Shown here: one piece after another, positions 29,508 to 37,962 of the stretch
Layout of the letters: each line of letters begins with the position of its first letter
How positions within the stretch are numbered: position 1 is the stretch's first letter
NCBI RefSeq assembly: GCF_946902045.1
Contig: NZ_OX336253.1
Coordinates: 1,550,001-1,614,000 of the forward strand
Source: Neisseria sp. Marseille-Q5346
Lineage (GTDB): Bacteria; Pseudomonadota; Gammaproteobacteria; Burkholderiales; Neisseriaceae
Reading direction: 5' to 3'
DNA length: 64,000 nucleotides
Notes under the pieces: generated by a model
Seen by the model: the letters and a program-made list of their open reading frames with translations, nothing else
What the model was told of the DNA's origin: nothing
The model's database searches: none
Program-made: the position numbers and the translations under genes

Positions 29508-32303
29508 ATGTCCAACAAACCCACACTCCTTCTCGTTGACGGCTCTTCTTATCTTTACCGCGCCTATCATGCCATGGGGCAGAATTTGTCTGCGCCCGAC
29601 GGTGCGCCGACTGGGGCGATGTATGGCGTGTTGAACATGCTGCGCCGACTGCGGGCGGATTATGTGCACGACTATTGCGCGGTGGTGTTTGATGCGAAGG
29701 GCAAAAATTTTCGCCACGAGATGTTCCCCGACTATAAGGCGACGCGTCCGCCGATGCCGGACGATTTGCGCCCGCAGGCGGAAGCCTTGCCGGATTTGGT
29801 GCGCCTGATGGGCTGGCCGGTATTGGTGATTCCGCAGGTGGAAGCGGACGACGTTATCGGCACTTTGGCTAAGATGGCTAGCGAAGCAGGGTGGAACGTG
29901 GTGGTATCCACCGGCGATAAGGACATGGCGCAGTTGGTGAATGAGCGCGTGACGCTGGTGAACACGATGAGCGGTGAAACGCTGGATATTGAAGGCGTTA
30001 AGGAAAAATTCGGCGTGCGCCCCGACCAAATCCGCGATTATCTCGCGCTGATGGGCGACAAGGTGGACAACGTGCCGGGCGTGGAGAAGTGCGGCCCGAA
30101 AACCGCGGTGAAGTGGCTGGAAGCCTATGGCTCGCTGGCTGGTGTGATGGAACACGCTGGCGAAGTCAAAGGCAAGGTGGGTGAAAACCTGCAAGCCGCT
30201 TTGGAACAACTGCCGCTGTCGTATGATTTGGTAACGATTAAAACCGATGTGGATTTGCACACTGAGCTTTCAGACGGCCTCGAAAGCCTGCGCCGCACTA
30301 CGCCTAAATGGGCGCAACTGGTTGTCGATTTCAAACGCTGGGGCTTCCGTACTTGGCTGAAAGAGGCGGAAAGCCGTATGCACGAAGCGCAAAACACAGA
30401 TTTATTTGGCAGTGAGCATATCGGCGAACAAGCCGCATTGGCGATTGAAACACAGCCTGAAAAACAACCTGAACTCGCTCCAGCCCCTGAAAAACTGGAT
30501 TATCAAGCCGTTACCACCGAAGCGCAGTTTGCCGCTTTGTTAGATAAACTGTCGCAGGCGGACACAATCGGCATCGATACGGAAACCACGTCATTAGACG
30601 CGATGAATGCCGCGCTGGTCGGCATCAGCATCGCGTTCCAAGCAGGCGAAGCGGTTTACATCCCCGTAGGACACAGCCTGACCGCTGCACCTGAACAGCT
30701 TGATTTGCAAGACGTATTAGGCCGTCTGAAACCGCATTTGGAAAACCCCGCCCTGAAAAAAATCGGGCAAAACCTCAAATACGACCAACACGTTTTCGCC
30801 AACTACGACATCGCCTTGAACGGCATTGCCGGCGATTCCATGCTTGCTTCCTATATCATCGAGAGCCATCTCGGACACGGTTTGGACGAATTGTCCGAAC
30901 GCTGGCTCGGCTTGGAAACCATTACCTACGAATCGTTGTGCGGCAAAGGCGCAAAGCAAATCAGTTTTGCCGACGTCGCCATCGGGCAGGCGACCGAATA
31001 CGCCGCCCAAGACGCCGATTTCGCCCTGCGCCTCGAAGCACACCTGCGCGCGCAGATGGACGCCAAACAGCTTGAAATGTATGAAAAAATGGAGCTGCCC
31101 GTCGCGCAGGTATTGTTTGAAATGGAACGCAACGGCGTGCAAATCGACCGCGCCGAACTCGCCCGTCAAAGCGCAGAACTCGGCGCAGAGCTGATGAAGC
31201 TCGAACAAGAAGCCTACGCCGCCGCAGGCCAGCCGTTCAACCTCAACTCGCCCAAACAGCTTCAAGAAATCCTGTTCGACAAAATGGGCATCCCCACCAA
31301 AGGCCTGAAAAAAACCGCCAAAGGCGGCATTTCCACCAACGAAGCCGTGCTCGAACAGCTCGCGCCCGACTACCCCCTGCCCAAAATCATCCTGCAAAAC
31401 CGCAGCCTGGCGAAACTCAAATCCACCTACACCGACAAACTGCCCGAAATGATTTCCCCCAAAGACGGCCGCGTGCATACCACCTACGCCCAAGCCGTCG
31501 CCATCACCGGCCGCCTCGCCAGCAACAACCCCAACCTGCAAAACATCCCCATCCGCACCGCCGAAGGCCGCCGCGTACGCCGCGCCTTCACCGCACCGCA
31601 AGGCAGCGTCATCGTTTCCGCCGACTATTCCCAAATCGAGCTGCGCATCATGGCACACCTATCCGGCGACAAAACCCTCATCGCCGCGTTCCAAAACGGC
31701 GAAGACGTCCACCGCCGCACCGCTGCCGAAGTGTTCGGCATCGCCCCCGAAAACGTCTCGTCCGAACAACGCCGCTACGCCAAAACCATCAACTTCGGCC
31801 TCATTTACGGCATGGGCCAATACGGCCTCGCCAAATCATTGGGCATCGACAACATCTCTGCCAAAAACTTTATCGACCGCTACTTCGCCCGCTACCCCGG
31901 CGTCGCCGAATACATGCAGCGCACCAAAGAACAAGCCGCCGCCCAAGGCTTCGTCGAAACCCTGTTCGGCCGCCGCCTCTACCTGCCCGACATCCACAAC
32001 AAAAACGCCAATGCCCGCGCCGGAGCCGAACGCGCCGCCATCAACGCCCCCATGCAAGGCACCGCGTCCGACCTCATCAAACGCGCCATGATAGACGTAT
32101 CCCGCTGGCTGGTTTCAGATGACCTGCAAAGCAAACTGATCATGCAGGTGCATGACGAATTGGTGTTGGAAGTCCCCGAAGCCGAACTGGATTTAGTGAA
32201 AGAAAAACTGCCGCAGATTATGGCGAAAGTGGATGAAGGGATGTTGAACGTGCCGCTGGTGGCGGAGGTTGGTGTGGGGATGAATTGGGAAGAGGCGCAT
32301 TGA
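29508..32303 (+). CDS. polA: DNA polymerase I
   Basis: A 931-residue repair and Okazaki-fragment polymerase with all three domains. Residues 1-300 are the 5' nuclease (LLLVDGSSYLYRAYHA, DDVIGTLAK, STGDKDMAQLV). About 330-520 is the 3'-5' proofreading domain with IGIDTETTSLD intact. From about 540 comes the polymerase, with DYSQIELRIMAHLSGD (motif A), the O-helix RRYAKTINFGLIYGMG (motif B) and VHDELVLEVP (motif C). Codon use changes from G-rich to C-rich halfway through, with a shift near 30900. An uptake sequence at 30270 reads SDGLESL. Confidence 0.98.
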   Translation: MSNKPTLLLVDGSSYLYRAYHAMGQNLSAPDGAPTGAMYGVLNMLRRLRADYVHDYCAVVFDAKGKNFRHEMFPDYKATRPPMPDDLRPQAEALPDLVRLMGWPVLVIPQVEADDVIGTLAKMASEAGWNVVVSTGDKDMAQLVNERVTLVNTMSGETLDIEGVKEKFGVRPDQIRDYLALMGDKVDNVPGVEKCGPKTAVKWLEAYGSLAGVMEHAGEVKGKVGENLQAALEQLPLSYDLVTIKTDVDLHTELSDGLESLRRTTPKWAQLVVDFKRWGFRTWLKEAESRMHEAQNTDLFGSEHIGEQAALAIETQPEKQPELAPAPEKLDYQAVTTEAQFAALLDKLSQADTIGIDTETTSLDAMNAALVGISIAFQAGEAVYIPVGHSLTAAPEQLDLQDVLGRLKPHLENPALKKIGQNLKYDQHVFANYDIALNGIAGDSMLASYIIESHLGHGLDELSERWLGLETITYESLCGKGAKQISFADVAIGQATEYAAQDADFALRLEAHLRAQMDAKQLEMYEKMELPVAQVLFEMERNGVQIDRAELARQSAELGAELMKLEQEAYAAAGQPFNLNSPKQLQEILFDKMGIPTKGLKKTAKGGISTNEAVLEQLAPDYPLPKIILQNRSLAKLKSTYTDKLPEMISPKDGRVHTTYAQAVAITGRLASNNPNLQNIPIRTAEGRRVRRAFTAPQGSVIVSADYSQIELRIMAHLSGDKTLIAAFQNGEDVHRRTAAEVFGIAPENVSSEQRRYAKTINFGLIYGMGQYGLAKSLGIDNISAKNFIDRYFARYPGVAEYMQRTKEQAAAQGFVETLFGRRLYLPDIHNKNANARAGAERAAINAPMQGTASDLIKRAMIDVSRWLVSDDLQSKLIMQVHDELVLEVPEAELDLVKEKLPQIMAKVDEGMLNVPLVAEVGVGMNWEEAH

Positions 32304-32371
32304 GAGCCCATAAATAAAGTATCTCTATGCTATTCCTAAGATGGTTTCAAGTCTTAAAAGGAGACTAATAA

Positions 32372-32890
32372 ATGAAGGTATTGGTATATAAACGTACTCA
32401 TACAGGGGATCCTAGTGAAAATGGAGTATTTGGGGAGAGTGATTGTATGGGGGCTATAAGAAACTGGCACTATGATGCTGTTATCGGTATAGGATCTATA
32501 CATCCTTGGAAAGGAGATAAAGGAATTTCGGGTAAGGTAACTTGGATTGGTATAAATCCGATCAGAATTGGAAAAAATGGGCGTGGGGATACACTCAAGT
32601 TCAAACAATTTGTCCTTTTAGATGAGGATGGTCCTGATTTTAGAAAGTTAGCTCCAAATCTTGCAAATCGTTTTTATATTAGAAATGCCCGTTTTATCCT
32701 TAATAGTTATTCAGATGTTGAGAAAAAGGAAGTTGAGAGAGTAATTAAAAATATTATAGATACCTATAATATAGACGGTGTGGCTCACTTTGTTTCTGCT
32801 AGAAAGAAAATTAAGACTAAAAATTGTACAAGTTCTAAATGCACAAGCCATAAATTTAATAAACCAACTATTTGCAAATCAAGTTGTTAA
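32372..32890 (+). CDS. AT-rich orphan gene, product unknown
   Basis: A 172-residue protein with a strong AAAAGGAG site before the ATG. It starts MKVLVYKRTHTGDPSENGVF and has a GESDCMGAIRNWHYDAVIGI segment early on. The middle is charged, and the Lys-rich C-terminus holds four of its Cys residues in the last 24 positions, perhaps a metal site. It has no signal peptide or membrane helix. The region is strikingly AT-rich against its neighbours and carries no uptake sequence, so it looks recently acquired. I recognise no family with confidence. Confidence 0.7.
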   Translation: MKVLVYKRTHTGDPSENGVFGESDCMGAIRNWHYDAVIGIGSIHPWKGDKGISGKVTWIGINPIRIGKNGRGDTLKFKQFVLLDEDGPDFRKLAPNLANRFYIRNARFILNSYSDVEKKEVERVIKNIIDTYNIDGVAHFVSARKKIKTKNCTSSKCTSHKFNKPTICKSSC

Positions 32891-33024
32891 TGTAGAAATG
32901 CTAACCTGAAATAAATATATCAACAGCAATCTACAGACTGAATATTTGTATCTAACAAAAGCCTGCCATCTCAAATAGCCGTCGGATTCGAGAATCTGAT
33001 CTACTGAAACCCAAAAACCCATCC

Positions 33025-33068
33025 GAGGCCGTCTGAAAACCTATCTCATGGTTTTCAGACGGCCTTTA
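33025..33068 (+). terminator. Uptake-sequence terminator
   Basis: GAGGCCGTCTGAAAACC pairs with GGTTTTCAGACGGCC over a short loop, followed by TTTATT. It closes the polA/orphan-gene unit. Confidence 0.85.
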
Positions 33069-33137
33069 TTCTTCCCGCCGACAGGCATACAATCAAAAGT
33101 GCAGTACCTTTCATTGATTCAATACAAGGAGACAGTT

Positions 33138-33632
33138 ATGCGCGGCATAAAATCAGTTGCATTGTTGTATACTTTGGCATTGGGTGCGCCGGCGTTTTCG
33201 GCGGGTTTGACCAAAACGCTGCCGGGCGATTTGACGACGGCTCAGGCGCAGGCGGTGGTGCAGGCTTCGATGAAAAAGGCGCGTGAAATCAAGGTGCCTA
33301 TGAATATCGCGGTCATGGACGCGGGCGGTAATTTAAAGGCGTTTACGCGTATGGATGACGCGTTTATCGGCAGCATCGATATTGCGCAGAAAAAGGCGAA
33401 AACGGCACGCTATTTCAATATGTCCACCCGCGATCTGGGCAAGGCTTCGCAGCCGGGCGGCGAGCTTTACGGTATTGAAGTGACCAACGACGGTTTGGTG
33501 ATTTTTCCCGGCGGTGTGCTGTTGGTGGATAAAAACGGTGTTATCGTCGGCAGTGTCGGTGTGAGCGGCGGCTCGGTCGATGAAGACGAAAGCGTCGCGA
33601 AAGCAGGTGCGGCAGTATTGTCGGGAAGTTAA
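33138..33632 (+). CDS. Exported GlcG/HbpS-family protein
   Basis: A 164-residue protein of the GlcG/HbpS (DUF336) family, some members of which bind or degrade haem. An N-terminal signal peptide (about residues 1-21, ending AFSAG) sends it to the periplasm. The domain shows the family motifs MNIAVMDAGGNLKAFTRMD, then IDIAQKKAKTA, and a Gly-rich end GVIVGSVGVSGGSVDEDE. GGAG precedes the ATG at 33138. It is a single-gene unit between two terminators. A haem role here is inference. Confidence 0.82.
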   Translation: MRGIKSVALLYTLALGAPAFSAGLTKTLPGDLTTAQAQAVVQASMKKAREIKVPMNIAVMDAGGNLKAFTRMDDAFIGSIDIAQKKAKTARYFNMSTRDLGKASQPGGELYGIEVTNDGLVIFPGGVLLVDKNGVIVGSVGVSGGSVDEDESVAKAGAAVLSGS

Positions 33633-33699
33633 GCCGTAGTTTGAAACAAGCCCCAATGCGTTTCTTTTCATGATTTGCGTTGGGTTGTTGAAATAGGTA

Positions 33700-33754
33700 G
33701 AGGCCGTCTGAAAATGTGGGTTTAACCCCACACTATTTTCAGACGGCCTTTTTC
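33700..33754 (+). terminator. Uptake-sequence terminator with nested stem
   Basis: AGGCCGTCTGAAAATGTGGG pairs with its complement over TTTAA. The uptake sequences are extended by a GTGGG/CCCAC stem and followed by TTTTTCTATT. Confidence 0.9.
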
Positions 33755-33879
33755 TATTCCGATTCTCTATATTCTATTTGCCGTATGCTTTTATTCTCGG
33801 CCTTTTATCTCTTTTTTTCATGAATAATGTTGCCGGTGTTACAATCGGCATATTCTTATTGTTATCAAACAGGTGTTTC

Positions 33880-36800
33880 ATGCAGTTTTTCGGCCTGCTT
33901 ATTCCTATTATTATCGGCTATTTTGTTGATGAGATGTTCACCGGCGTCATTATTGGGTCGTTGTTTTGGCTGGTTGCTTGGTCGATTGCGAAACAACGCC
34001 AAGAAGAGCGTTTGGCTGAATCTGCTACGGCAGGCGACAGGATGCAAAAGCTGGAGCAGGAAATCGAGCTGCTAAAACAGCGTTTGTCGGTGTTGGAGCA
34101 TGAGGTTGTCCGTGATGAGGCGAAGGTAGGGCAGGGGCTTGAGGTTCGGCCTGTTGCCGATGTTCAGACGGCCTCTGAGCCGCTTCATGTTCGGGTTGAG
34201 CCTGAGGCGGAAGCTGCGCCTGTTAAGCAGAAAATTGAAGAGGTGTTTGCCCCTTCTTTTTCTATACCTATTGATCTTGTACCTACCAAAGCTTCTGCTT
34301 CATCTGAGCCTGTTGTGGAAGAAGTTGTCGAGGCGGTTGCTCCGGTTGCTGCTAAACAAGAAGAGCTGCTTAAGGAAGAGGCTGTTGTTGCTTCGATGCC
34401 GTCTGAAAGCGAAGAGGCGCCATCGCGTCAATTCGTTATCCATAAAGATAAGGTGGAAGGCGGAGAGTATAAGTTTTCCGACAATCCGATTGTCGCTTGG
34501 TTCTTGCGCGGCAATCCGCTGTTAAAAACCGGTATTGTGGTGCTGTTCCTCGGCTTGGCGTTTTTACTGCGCTATGCTTCCGAGCGGGTTCATGTGCCGG
34601 TGGAGTTGCGTTATCTGACTGTGGCTGGCGCGGGTTTGGCGGCGGTGGTCGGCGGCTGGAAGCTGCAAAGCCGTAAGCGTGAATATGGCTTGGTGTTGCA
34701 GGGTTTCGGCGTGGCGGTGATGTATTTGACGGCGTTGGCGGCGTTGAAACTGCATCCGCTGCTGCCTGTGTCGGTCGTGTTCGGGCTGATGGTGGCGATG
34801 GTTGTGCTGATGGCGTGGCTGGCGGTAAGGCAGAATGCGCAGATTATGGCGCAGGTTGCTTTAATCGGCGGTATGGCCGCGCCTTTGCTGACTTCAGACG
34901 GCAGCGGCAATTATTTGGTGCTGTTTTCTTATCTTGCCCTGCTCAACGGCGGTGTGGCCGCGATTGCTTGGTTTAAGGCATGGCGTCCGCTGAACCTGAC
35001 GGGTTTTGTTGCTACTTTTGCCATTGCCGCGCTGTGGGGCATGCGAAGTTATACGCCGCAACATTTCGCCACTACCGAGCCTTTCTTGATTTACCACTGG
35101 CTGCTCTATACCTTTATCGCGTATCTGTTCGCACGCCGTAAGCTGACGGAAAACAGCGAAGACGGCGTTACGCCGATTGCCGACAATGCGACTTTGGAAG
35201 AAATCGGCAAGAGTATTTATACACACGGCCTGCGCGTGCATGTCCTCGACCATACTTTATTGTTTGGCACGATGGCGGCGGCGTTCGGCCTGCAATACCG
35301 CATGGTGGAGCATTGGCCGTCTGCGGATGCGCTTTCCGCATTGGGTTTTGCCGCTGTTTACGGACTGGCCGCGCTGCTGCTGAAACGTCAGCAGGGGCTG
35401 TATATTTTGCGTCAGGCATTTTTTGCGTTGGCGGTGTTGTTCCTCACGATTGCCGTTCCGCTTTATTTTGAACCAAGCAATACAGTTATTTTGTGGAGTG
35501 CCGAATCCGCACTGGTTTATTTCTTCGGTTTGCGCCAACAGCGTCCGCATATCCGTTTGGGTGCGCTGATGGTTTATCTCTTGGCGGCACTGATTCAGTT
35601 GGGCAATTATCAGAACTTCGGCACCGATACCGTTCTGGAAGGGCAGTGGTTTACGACGGTTGTGGTGTTGCTTGGCGGAGCAGCGATTTATTTATTGTGG
35701 AATTTCTTGCGGCGCGAAGGTTCGGCGCAATGGGAAAAATCCGTTCAGATGGCCGTGTTGTCTGCCGCCTTGCTGTACATCTCTATTTTGCCTTTGCTCT
35801 TCTTGGCCGACCAAGGCAGCATTGTCGCTCTCTCTGCTTTGGCAGCGGCGTGGGCATTCTGCCGGCGCAAACATGAGCCGAATGTGTTTATCACTTTTGT
35901 CTTGGGCAATGTATTGTTCGCCCTGTTGCTGCAAAGCAGCATCATTTATGAATCCAAAGGCTTCCTGAGCCATCTGTACCTTATTGCCGCTACGCCTTTG
36001 CTTTTTGCAGCTGCCTACGCGCTGCAATATCCGCGTGTACCGGTTGCAAGCGAAAAACCGGAAGGAAACGAGGTTTACTTTGCGCAGGTTTCAGGCTGGA
36101 TCATCCTGCTTACTGCGTTGGCAACAGGCAGCTACGCCCTTTATATGCAATGGACAGGCGAGGAAACCCTGTTTATCGAGTTGTGGATGTGGCCGATATT
36201 TGCCGGCTTGCTGCTGTTTGCAAAACGTTTGAAATGGGAAGAGCTGTTGCAGGCAAACTTGGCATTCCTGCCCGTGTTTGCCATGCATTTCGTCTTCTAC
36301 CATACCGAACACGCATGGACAGCCGCCGCAGCCTTACCGCTTGCCGCCGCTACCGTGTTGAACTTCATTATTCTGAACAACTATCCGCGCCATGATCTGA
36401 TTTGGTTGCACAAACTCAATATCACGATACTCGGCGTACTTTGGACGCTTTGGACCGCGCTGTATGTCGGCGGCCTTCTCTCCGGCGTTTGGTCGCAGCT
36501 CTCATGGCTGGTTGTGCCTTTAGCAATGTGGATTGTTTTCCATACGCAGCGCCACCGCGAATTTTTCAGACGGCATCAAGCCATTTATCAGCATTTTGCT
36601 ATGCCGTTGTGCGCCCTTGCCGCTGCCTGTTGGATGCTGTGGACCAACTTCTCCACGCCGTTCCAACCTTTGCCGTTGCCGTATGTTCCCGTGCTTAACC
36701 CATTGGAACTCGCCAGCGCCGGCATGCTTTGGTTTGCCCTGAAATCTCTGCCCGAAGCCTTACCGCCCGACCTTCGCCGTACCACGGCAACCGCAGTCGC

Positions 36801-37167
36801 CGCCTTAGCATTTATGCTGATCAGCGCAGGCGTGATGCGCGTATGGCATTTCTACGACGGCATCACTTGGCGTCTCGACATCATGCTCCAATCCTTCGGC
36901 CTGCAAGCCAGCCTCTCCGTCGTTTGGGCAGTAACCGCCATAATCTTGATGGTACTTGGAAACCGCCGCAAACAGCGTTCCTACTGGATGACAGGCGCGA
37001 CGCTGATGGGCATCGTAGTTGTCAAACTCTTCCTGATCGAGCTTTCCAACAGCGGCGGTATCGAGCGCATTGCCTCCTTCATTATCGTCGGCCTGCTGCT
37101 GCTTCTGGTCGGCTGGTTTGCCCCCGTTCCGCCCAAAGCAGAGAATGATGGCGAACACAAAGCCTAA
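33880..37167 (+). CDS. Large DUF2339 integral membrane protein
   Basis: A protein of about 1095 residues with a short N-terminal membrane segment pair (MQFFGLLIPIIIGYF). A coiled coil follows (about 45-75: KLEQEIELLKQRLSVLEHE), then a Val/Glu/Pro-rich linker to about residue 210. More than 20 hydrophobic helices fill the rest, the arrangement of DUF2339 proteins of unknown function. The ATG at 33880 with AGGTG upstream is my start choice; ATG 33820 and TTG 33778 are in frame. The C-terminus ends in a Lys/Glu-rich tail. It may act in the cell envelope, but no reaction is known. Confidence 0.85.
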   Translation: MQFFGLLIPIIIGYFVDEMFTGVIIGSLFWLVAWSIAKQRQEERLAESATAGDRMQKLEQEIELLKQRLSVLEHEVVRDEAKVGQGLEVRPVADVQTASEPLHVRVEPEAEAAPVKQKIEEVFAPSFSIPIDLVPTKASASSEPVVEEVVEAVAPVAAKQEELLKEEAVVASMPSESEEAPSRQFVIHKDKVEGGEYKFSDNPIVAWFLRGNPLLKTGIVVLFLGLAFLLRYASERVHVPVELRYLTVAGAGLAAVVGGWKLQSRKREYGLVLQGFGVAVMYLTALAALKLHPLLPVSVVFGLMVAMVVLMAWLAVRQNAQIMAQVALIGGMAAPLLTSDGSGNYLVLFSYLALLNGGVAAIAWFKAWRPLNLTGFVATFAIAALWGMRSYTPQHFATTEPFLIYHWLLYTFIAYLFARRKLTENSEDGVTPIADNATLEEIGKSIYTHGLRVHVLDHTLLFGTMAAAFGLQYRMVEHWPSADALSALGFAAVYGLAALLLKRQQGLYILRQAFFALAVLFLTIAVPLYFEPSNTVILWSAESALVYFFGLRQQRPHIRLGALMVYLLAALIQLGNYQNFGTDTVLEGQWFTTVVVLLGGAAIYLLWNFLRREGSAQWEKSVQMAVLSAALLYISILPLLFLADQGSIVALSALAAAWAFCRRKHEPNVFITFVLGNVLFALLLQSSIIYESKGFLSHLYLIAATPLLFAAAYALQYPRVPVASEKPEGNEVYFAQVSGWIILLTALATGSYALYMQWTGEETLFIELWMWPIFAGLLLFAKRLKWEELLQANLAFLPVFAMHFVFYHTEHAWTAAAALPLAAATVLNFIILNNYPRHDLIWLHKLNITILGVLWTLWTALYVGGLLSGVWSQLSWLVVPLAMWIVFHTQRHREFFRRHQAIYQHFAMPLCALAAACWMLWTNFSTPFQPLPLPYVPVLNPLELASAGMLWFALKSLPEALPPDLRRTTATAVAALAFMLISAGVMRVWHFYDGITWRLDIMLQSFGLQASLSVVWAVTAIILMVLGNRRKQRSYWMTGATLMGIVVVKLFLIELSNSGGIERIASFIIVGLLLLLVGWFAPVPPKAENDGEHKA

Positions 37168-37182
37168 TCATTAACTTCAAAT

Positions 37183-37236
37183 AAAAGGCCGTCTGAAAAA
37201 AGCAGCATTATCTGTTTTCAGACGGCCTTTATTTTT
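37183..37236 (+). terminator. Uptake-sequence terminator
   Basis: AAAAGGCCGTCTGAAAA pairs with TTTTCAGACGGCCTTT, followed by ATTTTTT. Confidence 0.88.
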
Positions 37237-37439
37237 TAGAAGGTGCCATCTGCTTTGTTCTGGCATGTCTAATTGTATTGGGTTATGATGCCTTTTAATA
37301 TGTAAATGGATAAGCCGTGGCCGTCTGAAAAAAGAAAACGGGAGCCCCCCGAATATCCGCATACCACGCATGATGCGCCCGACAGACTGGCCATGGATGG
37401 ACACATAAAGATAAAAACCGCTACCGGAGGAAATAGAAA

Positions 37440-37820
37440 ATGCCTAACCGCAATGAGCTTCCCTTAATTTATTCTTGTTCCGGATGCTCCGATGTGGCGC
37501 AGCTGGCCAATAACACTGCCGTAGCGCTCGACCATGCCGGAGAGTTTGAAATGTCGTGCATTTCCGGCGTGGGCGGCAAAGTCGCGCCGTTGGTGCGCAA
37601 AGCGCAGTCCGGGCGGCCGATGTTGGTTATTGACGGCTGTCATCTGCATTGTGCCAAATCGTGTTTGGAAAATGTGGGCGTCGAAATCCCTGAAGGGCAT
37701 CATGTGAAACTATACGAACTGGGCTACAAAAAACGCTTTGGCAAAAGCTATGACGAGGCTACGGTAGAAGAAGTTTATCAATATGTTTTGACGAAGAAGA
37801 AAGATACGTTCAACAGTTGA
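37440..37820 (+). CDS. DGC-domain putative zinc-binding protein
   Basis: A 126-residue cytosolic protein of the DGC family, named for its conserved motif. Cys pairs are in YSCSGCSDVAQ (near residue 14), MSCISGVGG (near residue 40) and the signature DGCHLHCAKSCLE (near residue 66). Together they suggest a metal site. Its function is unknown. GGAGGAAATAG precedes the ATG. It is transcribed alone, converging on uvrD with a shared hairpin. Confidence 0.8.
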   Translation: MPNRNELPLIYSCSGCSDVAQLANNTAVALDHAGEFEMSCISGVGGKVAPLVRKAQSGRPMLVIDGCHLHCAKSCLENVGVEIPEGHHVKLYELGYKKRFGKSYDEATVEEVYQYVLTKKKDTFNS

Positions 37821-37882
37821 ATGCCTTGATTTGCGATTGTTATTTAATATGAAGGTATGATTTAAAAGTGGTTTGAATGTAA

Positions 37883-37942
37883 CAAAGGCCGTCTGAAAAC
37901 GGATAGCAATTTTGAGCTAAAACGTTTTCAGACGGCCTTTAT
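37883..37942 (+). terminator. Bidirectional uptake-sequence terminator
   Basis: AAAGGCCGTCTGAAAACG pairs with CGTTTTCAGACGGCCTTT across a longer AT-rich loop. It lies between the converging DGC and uvrD genes. Confidence 0.85.
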
Positions 37943-37962
37943 CATTCCAAGCCTTCTAATTT

